A stretch of DNA of 64,000 nucleotides, taken from Sphingopyxis panaciterrae. Lineage in GTDB: Bacteria > Pseudomonadota > Alphaproteobacteria > Sphingomonadales > Sphingomonadaceae. Below are positions 1-7,696 of this stretch, in pieces. How positions within the stretch are numbered: position 1 is the first letter of the stretch; every line of letters begins with the position of its first letter. The position numbers were made by a program, and so were the translations under genes. The DNA lies in the NCBI RefSeq assembly GCF_011762125.1, contig NZ_JAASQN010000001.1:682001-746000 (forward strand), given 5' to 3'. The notes beneath the pieces were generated by a model, which was not told the DNA's origin, did no database searches, and worked only from the letters and a program-made list of their open reading frames with translations.

Positions 1-1
1 C

Positions 2-685
2 GGCGGGATTGGCGAGAGCTTCGCGCAGCTGAAGATGACGCTGAAGAGCCTGCCGGCGAACCGTCCGATGGCGACCTTCCTCGCCTCGCGCATGATTTAC
101 ACCGACGGCCTGACCGCGATCCTGCTCTTCATGGGCATCTATGCCGCCGGGGTCATGCGGTGGGGCGCGCTTGAACTGACCGCGCTTGCCATCATCGTCA
201 GCTGCTTTCTCGCCATTGGCGGTCTTGTCGGCGGCCGTCTCGACCGGCTTGTCGGTCCGCGCCGCGCCATCCGGATCGAACTCGCGATCGTGGTCGCCAG
301 CCAGTTCGCCTTGATCGGGATCGCACCCGATCGCCTCTTCTATATGGCCTTCAACGGATCGCCGCTGTGGGATGGACCGATGTTCAACACGCTTCCCGAG
401 ATCGCATTCGTCGTGCTGGCGTCCGTGAGCGCTGTCGGTATCTGCGGATGCTATGCATCGAGCCGGTCGATGCTGACGTCGCTCGCGACGCCCGAGACCG
501 TTGGAAGCTGGTTCGGCCTCTACGCATTGTCCGGTTCGGTGACGATCTGGCTGGGATCTGCCTTGGTCGGGCTCGCTACCGCGGTTTGGGGAACCCAGCA
601 GGCCGGGTTCGTCGCACTGATCGGCCTGATCGCGCTGGGGTGGTTCGGGATTGGCTTCGTCAAGAAAGAGCCGGATCCGGCATGA
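2..685 (+). CDS. MFS transporter, UMF1/Atg22-like, C-terminal part (cut by left edge)
   Basis: The reading frame is open from the first bases, so the N-terminal half lies outside the window. The visible 227 residues hold about six hydrophobic segments, a DG-rich loop after the first one (IYTDGLTAILLF) and a basic cytoplasmic loop (GRLDRLVGPRR) of the kind found between MFS helices. The pattern fits the UMF1 (Atg22-like) branch of the major facilitator superfamily, inner-membrane carriers of unknown or amino-acid-like substrates. The first internal ATG is at 35 but the coding frame continues upstream of it. The downstream neighbour is convergent, so this gene belongs to an operon to the left. 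The substrate cannot be told. Confidence 0.75.
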   Translation, partial: GGIGESFAQLKMTLKSLPANRPMATFLASRMIYTDGLTAILLFMGIYAAGVMRWGALELTALAIIVSCFLAIGGLVGGRLDRLVGPRRAIRIELAIVVASQFALIGIAPDRLFYMAFNGSPLWDGPMFNTLPEIAFVVLASVSAVGICGCYASSRSMLTSLATPETVGSWFGLYALSGSVTIWLGSALVGLATAVWGTQQAGFVALIGLIALGWFGIGFVKKEPDPA

Positions 686-725
686 GGCGCCGGTCGATCC
701 AGTCCGCGCGAATTTGGCCCGACAG

Positions 726-743
726 CTAGGGTTCTGACCCTAG
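726..743. repeat. 18-bp palindrome CTAGGGT-N4-ACCCTAG, copy 1
   Basis: Perfect 7-bp arms enclose a TCTG spacer. The TAG stop codon of the minus-strand enoyl-CoA hydratase gene (740-742) lies inside the right arm. A second copy with the same arms occurs at 7679-7696, again at a minus-strand stop codon. Here it lies between two convergent genes and could act as a short bidirectional stem-loop, although no T-tract follows on either strand. Confidence 0.6.
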
Positions 744-1531
744 TTCAACTGCTCGATGATGACGTCCGCTTCGGCCAACTGGCGGAGTGCATCGGCCATG
801 CCGGGTTCTGCGATGCAGCGAGCGAAACTCATTAGATTCTCGTCGATCGCCTCGCCGTCGTCCGGACGCATCTGCCGCATGATCGTGGCTACCGCGCCGC
901 GCGGGCGTCCGGCGATCGCCTCTGCCCGTGCGATGGCATGCGAAACAGCGTCTTCGGCGACGGCATCGACGATTCCGAGCGACAGGGCATCGTGCGCTCC
1001 AAGGACGGTCCCTTCCAGAGTGAAGAGCCGGGCGCGGTGCAGGCCAATCAGCCTCGCCAGCCGCTGCGGACCGCCGGCGCCAGGCGGAATGCCAATGCGG
1101 ATTTCGGGCAGGCCGATCGCGCTGGCCGAAGCGGCGGCAATACGCATGGTGCAGGCGAGGGCGATCTCGAAGCCGCCACCCATGCAGTCGCCGTTGATCG
1201 CCGCGATGATAGGTTTCGTTGCCGCATCGAGCATCGCGCCCAACGTTGCAAAGGCCGATGTCGTGAAATCATTCTCGGTCGCGGCGCCGCTGAGCAGGGC
1301 TTCGGCCGCGCGCGAAATCTGCCCAAGATTGGCGTGCCGGATGAAGATGCCCGCGCTCGCGCCAGTGAGGACGATTGCGCGAACCGCGTCGTCGGCCAGT
1401 TCGCGTTCGAAAATTCGGCCGAGCGTAGCGGCGCCCCTGTTGGAAATCGTTCCGTCGCGTGCTGGATGAAAAATGATGAGCGAGACCGCGCCTTGGCGCG
1501 ACAATTGCGCCATCTCGCCGCCATCGGTCAT
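740..1531 (-). CDS. enoyl-CoA hydratase/isomerase family protein
   Basis: A 263-residue crotonase-fold protein, the usual length for the family. Family landmarks are the oxyanion-hole segment AAINGDCMGGGFEIALAC near residues 110-127 and the second active-site block LPEIRIGIPPGAGGPQRL near 142-159. The expected reaction is hydration or isomerisation of an enoyl-CoA in the cytoplasm. In the second block the position that is Glu in true hydratases is hard to assign, so another crotonase activity is possible. The ATG at 1531 overlaps the TGA of the upstream gene by 4 bp (ATGA), which supports this start and translational coupling. It is the last gene of the P450/CoA-ligase operon. Confidence 0.85.
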   Translation of the reverse strand: MTDGGEMAQLSRQGAVSLIIFHPARDGTISNRGAATLGRIFERELADDAVRAIVLTGASAGIFIRHANLGQISRAAEALLSGAATENDFTTSAFATLGAMLDAATKPIIAAINGDCMGGGFEIALACTMRIAAASASAIGLPEIRIGIPPGAGGPQRLARLIGLHRARLFTLEGTVLGAHDALSLGIVDAVAEDAVSHAIARAEAIAGRPRGAVATIMRQMRPDDGEAIDENLMSFARCIAEPGMADALRQLAEADVIIEQLN

Positions 1532-2157
1532 CGCGCCGGGCTTTCGATCAGGCTCTCGATGCGGGATTGGACGAGCGGCAGCTGGTCGTTGCCGAAATAC
1601 ATATATTTCTTTTCGACGAAGAAGGTCGGCGACCCGAAGGAGCCGCGATCGATTGCTTCCTGCGTGTTTGCCCGCAGCCGGTCCTTGATGACCGGCGATT
1701 GTGCCAGCGCGCCGAGCGCCGCGCCATCGAGGCCCGCAGAATCGGCAATCGCGGCGAGGACCGACGGGTCGTCGAGATTTTGCTGATCGGCGAAATAGGC
1801 CTCGAAGGCGGCTTCCGACAGGCGGGTCAGCGCTTCCTGGTCATCTTCCAGCGCACAGCAAAAGCGCATGGCGTGCACCGATTTCAGCGGGTGGTGCCGC
1901 GACGGAAAGTTCATCGCGACCTCTGCAAGCTTTGCCCATTCCTTGAGCCAGACATAGGTCAGGCGGAATTTCGTATTGTCCGGATTGTCGCGCCCGGCGT
2001 AGACGCTGTCGTTGACCGCGTTGAAGACCCCGCCGACGAGGAAGGGCCGCCACGTCACCGCAATGTCCTTGCCCGCCGCCCATGACCGGAAATTGTGGAA
2101 GGCAATGCGTGTCCAGGGCGATGACAGGTCGAAGAAAATCTCGACTTCGGCGGTCAT
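1528..2157 (-). CDS. DsbA-family 2-hydroxychromene-2-carboxylate isomerase-like protein
   Basis: A 209-residue thioredoxin-fold protein of the DsbA/HCCA-isomerase (kappa-GST-like) family. The N-terminus has a Ser-Pro motif (DLSSPWTRIAFHNF) where DsbA would have CxxC, as in glutathione-dependent HCCA isomerases that use an active-site serine. The C-terminal part has the FFVEKKYMYFGNDQL block typical of the family (SPTFFV near residue 180). The open frame extends upstream to 2349, but the ATG at 2157 overlaps the TGA of the preceding GST gene (ATGA), so the shorter start was chosen. In naphthalene degradation such enzymes isomerise a chromene; the substrate here is unknown. Coupling to a GST gene suggests glutathione-dependent chemistry. 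Confidence 0.85.
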   Translation of the reverse strand: MTAEVEIFFDLSSPWTRIAFHNFRSWAAGKDIAVTWRPFLVGGVFNAVNDSVYAGRDNPDNTKFRLTYVWLKEWAKLAEVAMNFPSRHHPLKSVHAMRFCCALEDDQEALTRLSEAAFEAYFADQQNLDDPSVLAAIADSAGLDGAALGALAQSPVIKDRLRANTQEAIDRGSFGSPTFFVEKKYMYFGNDQLPLVQSRIESLIESPAR

Positions 2158-2852
2158 TCGGTTTCGTCCTTGATTCCGAACAACAGCTTGCGCGCCTCGG
2201 CGCTGTCCTGCGGGCGGCGGTTGATAAGCTGGCGCCCGAGATCCATCCCGCGCCGCAGGGCGGGGCGTTGCTTCAACAGATCGTACCAGCGTTTGACATG
2301 GACGAAGCCGCCCAGATCGATGTCCTGCGCCTTGTAGGTCTGGACCCACGGAAAGGACGCGATGTCGGCGATGCTATAGTCCTCGCCGGCCAGATAGGTT
2401 TGTTTCGCAAGCTGGCGATCGAGCACGCCATAGAGGCGGAGCGTCTCGTTCCGGTAGCGATCGGTGGCATAAGCGATGCGTTCGGGGGCATAGAGTTTGA
2501 AATGGCCGTGCTGGCCGAGCATCGGCCCGAGCCCGCCGACCTGCCAGAATAGCCATTCAAGCGCCGCCTTGTGGCCGCGGATGTCGGCAGGAAGAAACTG
2601 CCCGGTCTTCTCAGCGAGATAAATGAGGATCGCGCCGGTCTCGAAAATCGACAGCGGCTCGCCACCGTCGGCGGGCGCATGGTCGACAATGGCCGGGATG
2701 CGGTTGTTCGGACTGATCGCGAGGAAGTCGGGCTTGAACTGGTCGCCCTTGCCGATGTTGACCCAGCGCACTTCATAGGGAAGGCCGCATTCCTCGAGCA
2801 TTACCGAGATCTTCCAGCCATTGGGGGTCGGCGCGGTAAACAGTTCGATCAT
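2154..2852 (-). CDS. glutathione S-transferase, Nu class (YfcG/YghU-like)
   Basis: A 232-residue protein with an N-terminal thioredoxin-like domain (FTAPTPNGWK, SPNNRIPAIVDHAP, ETGAILIYLAEKTG) and an all-helical C-terminal domain (WLFWQVGGLGPMLGQ, YSIADIASFPWV). These motifs closely match E. coli YfcG, a Nu-class GST with disulfide reductase/organic peroxide activity that binds glutathione through TPN rather than a catalytic Tyr, Ser or Cys. The start at 2852 (MIELFTAPT) is preferred over the longer frame because its ATG overlaps the TGA of the CoA-ligase gene. Its role in the pathway, perhaps detoxifying or isomerising a P450 product, is inferred from position only. Confidence 0.9.
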   Translation of the reverse strand: MIELFTAPTPNGWKISVMLEECGLPYEVRWVNIGKGDQFKPDFLAISPNNRIPAIVDHAPADGGEPLSIFETGAILIYLAEKTGQFLPADIRGHKAALEWLFWQVGGLGPMLGQHGHFKLYAPERIAYATDRYRNETLRLYGVLDRQLAKQTYLAGEDYSIADIASFPWVQTYKAQDIDLGGFVHVKRWYDLLKQRPALRRGMDLGRQLINRRPQDSAEARKLLFGIKDETE

Positions 2853-4447
2853 GTCCGGTTCTCCGTCGCAGCGCGTTCGACCAGACCTGCCGCCTCGAGC
2901 AGTGCGGCGCAATCACGCTCGATCGGCTTTTCGGAGACGGTTTTCGGGATCGCGGCCAGCAACTGCCAGATCTCGGGCACCTCGCTGCGTTGCAACCGCT
3001 CGGCCGCCCATTGCCGCACCGTGTCGAGCGACCCGCCGGGCTCGAGGACAAGCGCCGCCACCAGCGTCCGCTCGCCCGCGACATTCGCTGGTGTTGCGAC
3101 GCCATAGACATAGACGTCGGCGACCGCCGGACATTGTGCAAGCACCGTTTCGACCAGGGTCGCGTTGACGAAATCTCCATTGCGGCGAATACCCCCGCCG
3201 GCGCGGTGGAGGAAATAGAACCAGCCGCGCTCGTCGGCATAGGCCATGTCGCCCGAACGAAACCAGCCGCGCACGACCTTGTCGGCGCTTGCTTTTTCGT
3301 TGCGGAAATAGGTGATGGCGTCGGAAGCGCCATCTTCCTTGCGAAAGCAGAGGTGGCCGGGCTCGCCCGGCGGGCAGATTTGGTCGTCGTCGTCGAGGAT
3401 CGCCGCGATCATGCCGGGCGGGGGTTTGCCCATCGACCCGCGCGGTCCCTCGCCCATGCGATTGATCAGCGTGCCGCCATTTTCGGTGCTGCCATAAACT
3501 TCGGTGACCTGCACCCCGAAGCGCGTTTCATATGCTTCCCACAATTTGGCCGGCATGCCCGATGCGATGACCAGGCGGACGGGGTTGTCGCGGTCGCCGG
3601 GTTGTGGCGGCACGGCAAAGACCTCGGGAATCATTCCGCCGAGCAGGGTGAACATCGTACAGTCATAGGCGCGGCAGATATCCCAGAGGCGGCTCTTGGT
3701 GAACTGGCGGCTGAACACCGTCGGCAGCTCGAGCGCGAGTCCGGCGGCGAGTGTCGAATGCGCATTGGTGTGGCAGAGCGGAAGGCCGGTGTAGAGCGTG
3801 TCGCCCGCGCCGACGCCCAGCGCACGAAGCCCCTTCATGCCGCGCATATAATTGGCATGGCTGCGTACGACGGCCTTGGGATTGCCCGTCGTTCCCGAGG
3901 TGAACATCAGATACATCGGCGCGGCGGGGTCGGGTATTTGCGGCGCCAGCCCGGCCGCGTCGGCCGGCAGGTCGGCGGCATAGGATGAGCCCGCATAATG
4001 TTCGGGCATACGCATGCTGTCGACGACGAGGAGCGGGGGCCGGCGGTCGAGCTGCGCCGCGACGGCGTCGAGCGCGGCAAGTGCCGCATCTTCCGCGATG
4101 ATGGCCTTCGCCGCGACATGGTTGATCATATAGGCCAGCTTGTCGCCCATGCTGCGCGTGTCCAGCGGGACGAAGGCCGCTCCGGCCAGTGCCGCGGCGA
4201 CCATTGCCTCGACGAACTGCGGGCGGTTCGTCATCATCAATATGATGCTGTCGCCGGGTTTGACGCCATAAGCCTGCAGCCAGGCGGCGAGGCGCTGCCC
4301 CCTGTCCCACAGGCTCCGGAAGTCCCGCGTCTCGTCTGACAGGCTGCCGTCGGGTTCGACATGAACGAAGGTCAGGATCGGAAAGTCGGGCCGTTCGGCC
4401 GCCTTTTGCTCGATCAGGCGGGCGATGTCGTTGACGCGTTGGCTCAT
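2849..4447 (-). CDS. acyl-CoA synthetase (AMP-forming), class I adenylate-forming enzyme
   Basis: A 532-residue enzyme with the ANL superfamily layout: P-loop YLMFTSGTTGNPKAVVRSH near residues 170-188, adenine-binding YGSTENGG near 320, and the C-terminal hinge and lysine region (NGDFVNATLVE; PKTVSEKPIER near 503-513). It should ligate a carboxylic acid to CoA via an acyl-AMP; the overall look is CaiC/long-chain-type, and the substrate is not predictable. It is preceded by the P450 gene (49-bp gap) and overlaps the GST gene by 4 bp, so P450, CoA ligase, GST, isomerase and hydratase form one transcription unit. Confidence 0.9.
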   Translation of the reverse strand: MSQRVNDIARLIEQKAAERPDFPILTFVHVEPDGSLSDETRDFRSLWDRGQRLAAWLQAYGVKPGDSIILMMTNRPQFVEAMVAAALAGAAFVPLDTRSMGDKLAYMINHVAAKAIIAEDAALAALDAVAAQLDRRPPLLVVDSMRMPEHYAGSSYAADLPADAAGLAPQIPDPAAPMYLMFTSGTTGNPKAVVRSHANYMRGMKGLRALGVGAGDTLYTGLPLCHTNAHSTLAAGLALELPTVFSRQFTKSRLWDICRAYDCTMFTLLGGMIPEVFAVPPQPGDRDNPVRLVIASGMPAKLWEAYETRFGVQVTEVYGSTENGGTLINRMGEGPRGSMGKPPPGMIAAILDDDDQICPPGEPGHLCFRKEDGASDAITYFRNEKASADKVVRGWFRSGDMAYADERGWFYFLHRAGGGIRRNGDFVNATLVETVLAQCPAVADVYVYGVATPANVAGERTLVAALVLEPGGSLDTVRQWAAERLQRSEVPEIWQLLAAIPKTVSEKPIERDCAALLEAAGLVERAATENRT

Positions 4448-4496
4448 GATGTCCCGTTCAGGCGGTCTGCGGTTGGTGGTCGGTCATTTTCGCCCC

Positions 4497-5735
4497 TCAG
4501 GCCGGAACGGCCTCGCGCAGCGTCAGGCGCACCGGCAGGCTCTTCAGTCCGCCGACGAAATTGGTCTGGATCCAGCGCGGGTCGCCATCGAGCTCGATGC
4601 TGTCAATGCGCGCGAACAATTCTTCGAAGAAGATGCGCATCTCCATCTTGGCCAGATGTTGGCCGAGGCAAAGGTGCGGGCCATAGCCGAAGGCGAGGTG
4701 GCGGTTGGGCGGACGGCCGATATCGAAGCGATAGGGGTCTTCGAACACCTCCTCGTCGCGATTGGCCGCGGGATAGCACATCATCATCGCCTGCCCCGCG
4801 GCGATGTTTTGGCCGCGAAGCGTATAATCCTCGATCGGCGTGCGGAAGAAATGGGTGACCGGCGATACCCAGCGCACCATCTCGTCGACGGCGGAGGGAA
4901 GCCGCGTCATGTCGCGGCGCAGCCGCTGCATTTCCCCGGGATTCTGGAGGAGCGCGAGCAGCCCGCCGGCGATCGAGGCGCTGGTCGTGTCATGCCCCGC
5001 CGTCGCCGCGAGGATGAAATAGGAAAGCGCTTCCTTCTCGCCGATCTCGGCACCGGCGAGCAAGGTCGCCAGATCGTCCGACGGCCGCGCCCGGCGCTCG
5101 GCGAGCAGGTCGCGAAAATAATCGAAGAAGCCGTTGACCGTCGCAATGACGTCCATCTGCTCGGTCTTGATCTCGGGATCTTCGGGACCGAACAACTGCT
5201 GCGTCATCTTCAGCATCAACGGCTCGTCGGCGGCGGGAACACCGATGATCCGCATGATGACGCGCAGTGGATACCAGCTCGCGACCGAGCGCATGAAATC
5301 GCAGCGTCCGCCATCCTGCAGCGCGCGATCGAAGAGGTCGCGGGCATAGCCGCGCAGCTCGTCTTCGAGCACCTTGATGCGCGCTGGCGCAAACCAGGCC
5401 TGGGTGAGCTTGCGGTGAAAGCGATGCTCGCTGCCGTCCATGTTGGGGAGCTGGTTGAGGAGGAAAGGCCGGCCGCCGGTGACCTTGCGGATCTGATCGT
5501 CGATTACGGTCTTGCGGAGCATCACGCGCGGGCCGTTGACGAACAGGTCCATCGATTTTTCGACGCGCATGATATCGGCATGTTTCGTGACGATCCAGAA
5601 GGGCGCATAGTCGTCAGGTTCGACCCAGAACACCGGCGCTTCGGCCCGCAAGCGGCGCAGCAATGCGTGATAGGCGGCCGGGTCGGCGTGAAAGGCCGGA
5701 TCGACCAGCTGGTTGCCCGTTGTTCTTGCGTCCAT
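4497..5735 (-). CDS. cytochrome P450, CYP125/CYP142-like
   Basis: A 412-residue soluble bacterial P450. Visible motifs are the I-helix AGHDTTSA, the K-helix ExxR in VDEMVRWVSP, and the haem loop FGYGPHLCLGQ with the thiolate Cys at residue 356. The stretch THFFRT followed by an ANRDEEVFEDPYRFDIGR meander and EELFARI near the end is reminiscent of the CYP125/CYP142 sterol-side-chain hydroxylases, though family assignment by eye is approximate. It needs a ferredoxin and reductase, which are not in this window. It is the first gene of the minus-strand operon and is divergent from a TetR gene. Confidence 0.85.
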   Translation of the reverse strand: MDARTTGNQLVDPAFHADPAAYHALLRRLRAEAPVFWVEPDDYAPFWIVTKHADIMRVEKSMDLFVNGPRVMLRKTVIDDQIRKVTGGRPFLLNQLPNMDGSEHRFHRKLTQAWFAPARIKVLEDELRGYARDLFDRALQDGGRCDFMRSVASWYPLRVIMRIIGVPAADEPLMLKMTQQLFGPEDPEIKTEQMDVIATVNGFFDYFRDLLAERRARPSDDLATLLAGAEIGEKEALSYFILAATAGHDTTSASIAGGLLALLQNPGEMQRLRRDMTRLPSAVDEMVRWVSPVTHFFRTPIEDYTLRGQNIAAGQAMMMCYPAANRDEEVFEDPYRFDIGRPPNRHLAFGYGPHLCLGQHLAKMEMRIFFEELFARIDSIELDGDPRWIQTNFVGGLKSLPVRLTLREAVPA

Positions 5736-5768
5736 TCCTCAATCCCATGCAGGTCTCGTGCCTATATC

Positions 5769-5797
5769 TTGTCATATAACAATATATGTATTATGTC
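5769..5797 (+). promoter_or_regulatory. promoter/operator region between P450 operon and tetR
   Basis: A TTGTCA -35-like hexamer (5769-5774) is followed after 17 bp by TATGTC (5792-5797). Between them lies CATATAACAATATATG (5773-5788), a palindrome with perfect 6-bp arms and a 4-bp spacer. This is the usual place for a TetR-family operator controlling both divergent genes. The assignment rests on position and symmetry only. Confidence 0.45.
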
Positions 5798-5879
5798 AAA
5801 TGAACGTCAGGGCTTGAGCGCGACGGGGAAATCCTGCCATAGATTGCGCGTCGCGCCACGGGCGCACGGGGGAAGAGAT

Positions 5880-6452
5880 TTGGGCAGTAACAGAAATCCG
5901 CTGACGAAAGAGCAGGTCGTTGCCGCGGCCGTCGAATGCATCGAGCGTTTCGGCGTCGCGAAAACCTCCATGATCGACATCGCCCGCCTGCTGGGCGTGA
6001 CGCGCCAGACGGTGCACCGATTGTTCGAGACGCGCGCCGCGCTGTTCGAGGCTGTCGCCGAAGAACGGATCGAAGCCGCCGGGCTGCGGCTCCGTTCGAT
6101 TTTCGCCAGGTTCGACGATATCGAGGAAGCACTTGTCAGCGGCTCGCTCCAGTCCCTTGCGGTCGGTCGCAGCGACGACATTCTTTATGCGATCCAGCAG
6201 CAGGCTGATCATCAGGTCGATCAATATATGTTTCGCGGTTCGCCGCAAATTCAGGAAATGATGGTCGGGCTATGGGGGCCGGTGCTCGATCGCGCGCGTG
6301 CAGCGGGGCGGATTCGCGATGGCCTGGACAATGACAGGATCGTCCACTGGGTTCGCAACGTCCATGCGATGCTGACCATGCGCATCGACTATAGCGAAGA
6401 GCAAAAGGCACAGCTGCTCCGCGACTTCTTCGTTCCGTCCATCGTGAAATAG
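5880..6452 (+). CDS. TetR/AcrR family transcriptional regulator
   Basis: A 190-residue regulator. The N-terminal DNA-binding domain is clear (VVAAAVECIERFGVAKTSM, IARLLGVTRQTVHRLFETR, LFEAVAEERI, near residues 8-55). The C-terminal ligand domain is not assignable. The TTG at 5880 was chosen: GGGGGAAGAG lies 5 bp upstream, and the helix-turn-helix then begins close to the N-terminus as usual. An in-frame ATG at 5793 would sit inside the presumed promoter -10 element. The gene diverges from the P450/CoA-ligase operon and probably represses it and itself. It is convergent with the phosphotransferase gene, 13 bp away. Confidence 0.85.
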   Translation: MGSNRNPLTKEQVVAAAVECIERFGVAKTSMIDIARLLGVTRQTVHRLFETRAALFEAVAEERIEAAGLRLRSIFARFDDIEEALVSGSLQSLAVGRSDDILYAIQQQADHQVDQYMFRGSPQIQEMMVGLWGPVLDRARAAGRIRDGLDNDRIVHWVRNVHAMLTMRIDYSEEQKAQLLRDFFVPSIVK

Positions 6453-6465
6453 CCGCGCTGCTGGC

Positions 6466-7650
6466 CTATGATGCCAGATTGAGGTCGATCGAGCCGAGGT
6501 CCGCCATCGCGGCGGCGGTGCGTTCGACCAGCCGCCGCGTCGTCGTTTCGGGCTGCACCGCCTGGACAACGCTGTTGTGGCCGATGGTGAAGGCCCAGGC
6601 AAGAAAAGCGTAGGGCATGTTGGCGCGATACGCATCCCATGCCTCGTTCCAGTCGAGCGCGGGGCCGCCTGCCGCAGCCAGCTCGCCGAGATAAAGACGC
6701 AGCAGCTCTTCCTCCCACGCCCGGCGATCCTCGATCTCCAGCCCGGTCGACATGATGTAGCTGACGTCCCATGCCCAGGGGCCGCGCAGCATCACCTGCC
6801 AGTCGCAAAACCCCATCGCCCCGCTGGCGGTCCGGTACGTCTGCGCGATATGCGCGTCGCCGTGAAGCAGGGTGAAATTGCCGCGCGCCGCTTCCCGTGC
6901 ATTGCGCCGGACGACGCCGTCCCAGAGCGCGTCGATGCGGCCGCGGACGGCGGGGGGAATGAGTTCGGGCGCCGCCTCCATGCCCAGCCCGGCCCAATAG
7001 GCCATGCGCAGGAAGCGATCATTGTCGCCGAGATAGGATGGCGTGCCGCGAAGCCAGCTATGCTCCGCGAGCGATGCATCCTTCCAGAAGCGCGCATGCA
7101 AGCGCGCCAGGCCGGTGAGCAGGCTCGCCATTTCGTCGCGGTTCACCGCCGCGCCGTCCATGATGAAATCGGCCTGCCGCGTCGCGACGACATCTTCCAT
7201 TACGATCATCGACCGCATCGAGCGGGCATCGACGCACGCCCAATAGCCTGCGGGCGCCTCCATATCGATCTGCGGCCGGAAATCGCGGTAGAACCCGACC
7301 TCGCCGAACAGGCAGTTCGACAGGCCAAGCAGCAGGCGCTGCATCAGGATCGGGGTCGATTTGGTGAAGATCTGTGCCGGAACCCCCGCCGTGCGTGCTG
7401 CATCGTTGAGGTCGAGGATGAAGCCCTGCCGCGTCGACGATCCGACCGAACCACCGGCAGGCGTGACGCGCGTCACCTTGCCGCCCGGGACTTCGCGGCA
7501 GAGGGTCGCGGTCATCCATTCGGGCGTGATGGCTTCCCAGCTCCACGGGATGTCGTCGATCGTCCGCGCCGCCGGCCGGACCAGCTTGTCATAGTGTGCG
7601 TGCAGCGCGATTTCGGCCTTGCGGCCGGCGAGGAACAGCTTGGACAGCAT
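6466..7650 (-). CDS. phosphotransferase, aminoglycoside-phosphotransferase/ecdysteroid-kinase-like fold
   Basis: A 394-residue protein of the APH/choline-kinase-like superfamily. The catalytic loop reads LLHGDAHIAQTYR near residues 270-282 and the DFG-like metal site is FCDWQ near 295, followed by GPWAWDVSYIM. In most relatives the catalytic loop is HGDxHxGN; here Gln takes the place of the conserved Asn, which is odd. Members phosphorylate small alcohols or amines with ATP. Such genes are frequent in steroid and terpenoid catabolic clusters of actinobacteria and sphingomonads, with unknown substrates. It lies 28 bp upstream of palindrome copy 2 on the other side of the SDR gene. Confidence 0.7.
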   Translation of the reverse strand: MLSKLFLAGRKAEIALHAHYDKLVRPAARTIDDIPWSWEAITPEWMTATLCREVPGGKVTRVTPAGGSVGSSTRQGFILDLNDAARTAGVPAQIFTKSTPILMQRLLLGLSNCLFGEVGFYRDFRPQIDMEAPAGYWACVDARSMRSMIVMEDVVATRQADFIMDGAAVNRDEMASLLTGLARLHARFWKDASLAEHSWLRGTPSYLGDNDRFLRMAYWAGLGMEAAPELIPPAVRGRIDALWDGVVRRNAREAARGNFTLLHGDAHIAQTYRTASGAMGFCDWQVMLRGPWAWDVSYIMSTGLEIEDRRAWEEELLRLYLGELAAAGGPALDWNEAWDAYRANMPYAFLAWAFTIGHNSVVQAVQPETTTRRLVERTAAAMADLGSIDLNLAS

Positions 7651-7678
7651 CGGCGGACTCCTTTCCGGCGCGGGGTGG

Positions 7679-7696
7679 CTAGGGTCCTGACCCTAG
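7679..7696. repeat. 18-bp palindrome CTAGGGT-N4-ACCCTAG, copy 2
   Basis: The same 7-bp arms as at 726-743, with spacer CCTG instead of TCTG. The TAG stop codon of the minus-strand SDR gene (7693-7695) again lies within the right arm. Two identical placements at 3' ends suggest a transcript-end structure or a small mobile palindrome. No T-tract is present. Confidence 0.6.

Noticed and set aside
4425..5792. Long upstream extension of the TetR frame
   Set aside because: It is antisense to the P450 gene; only the part from 5880 carries the TetR domain.
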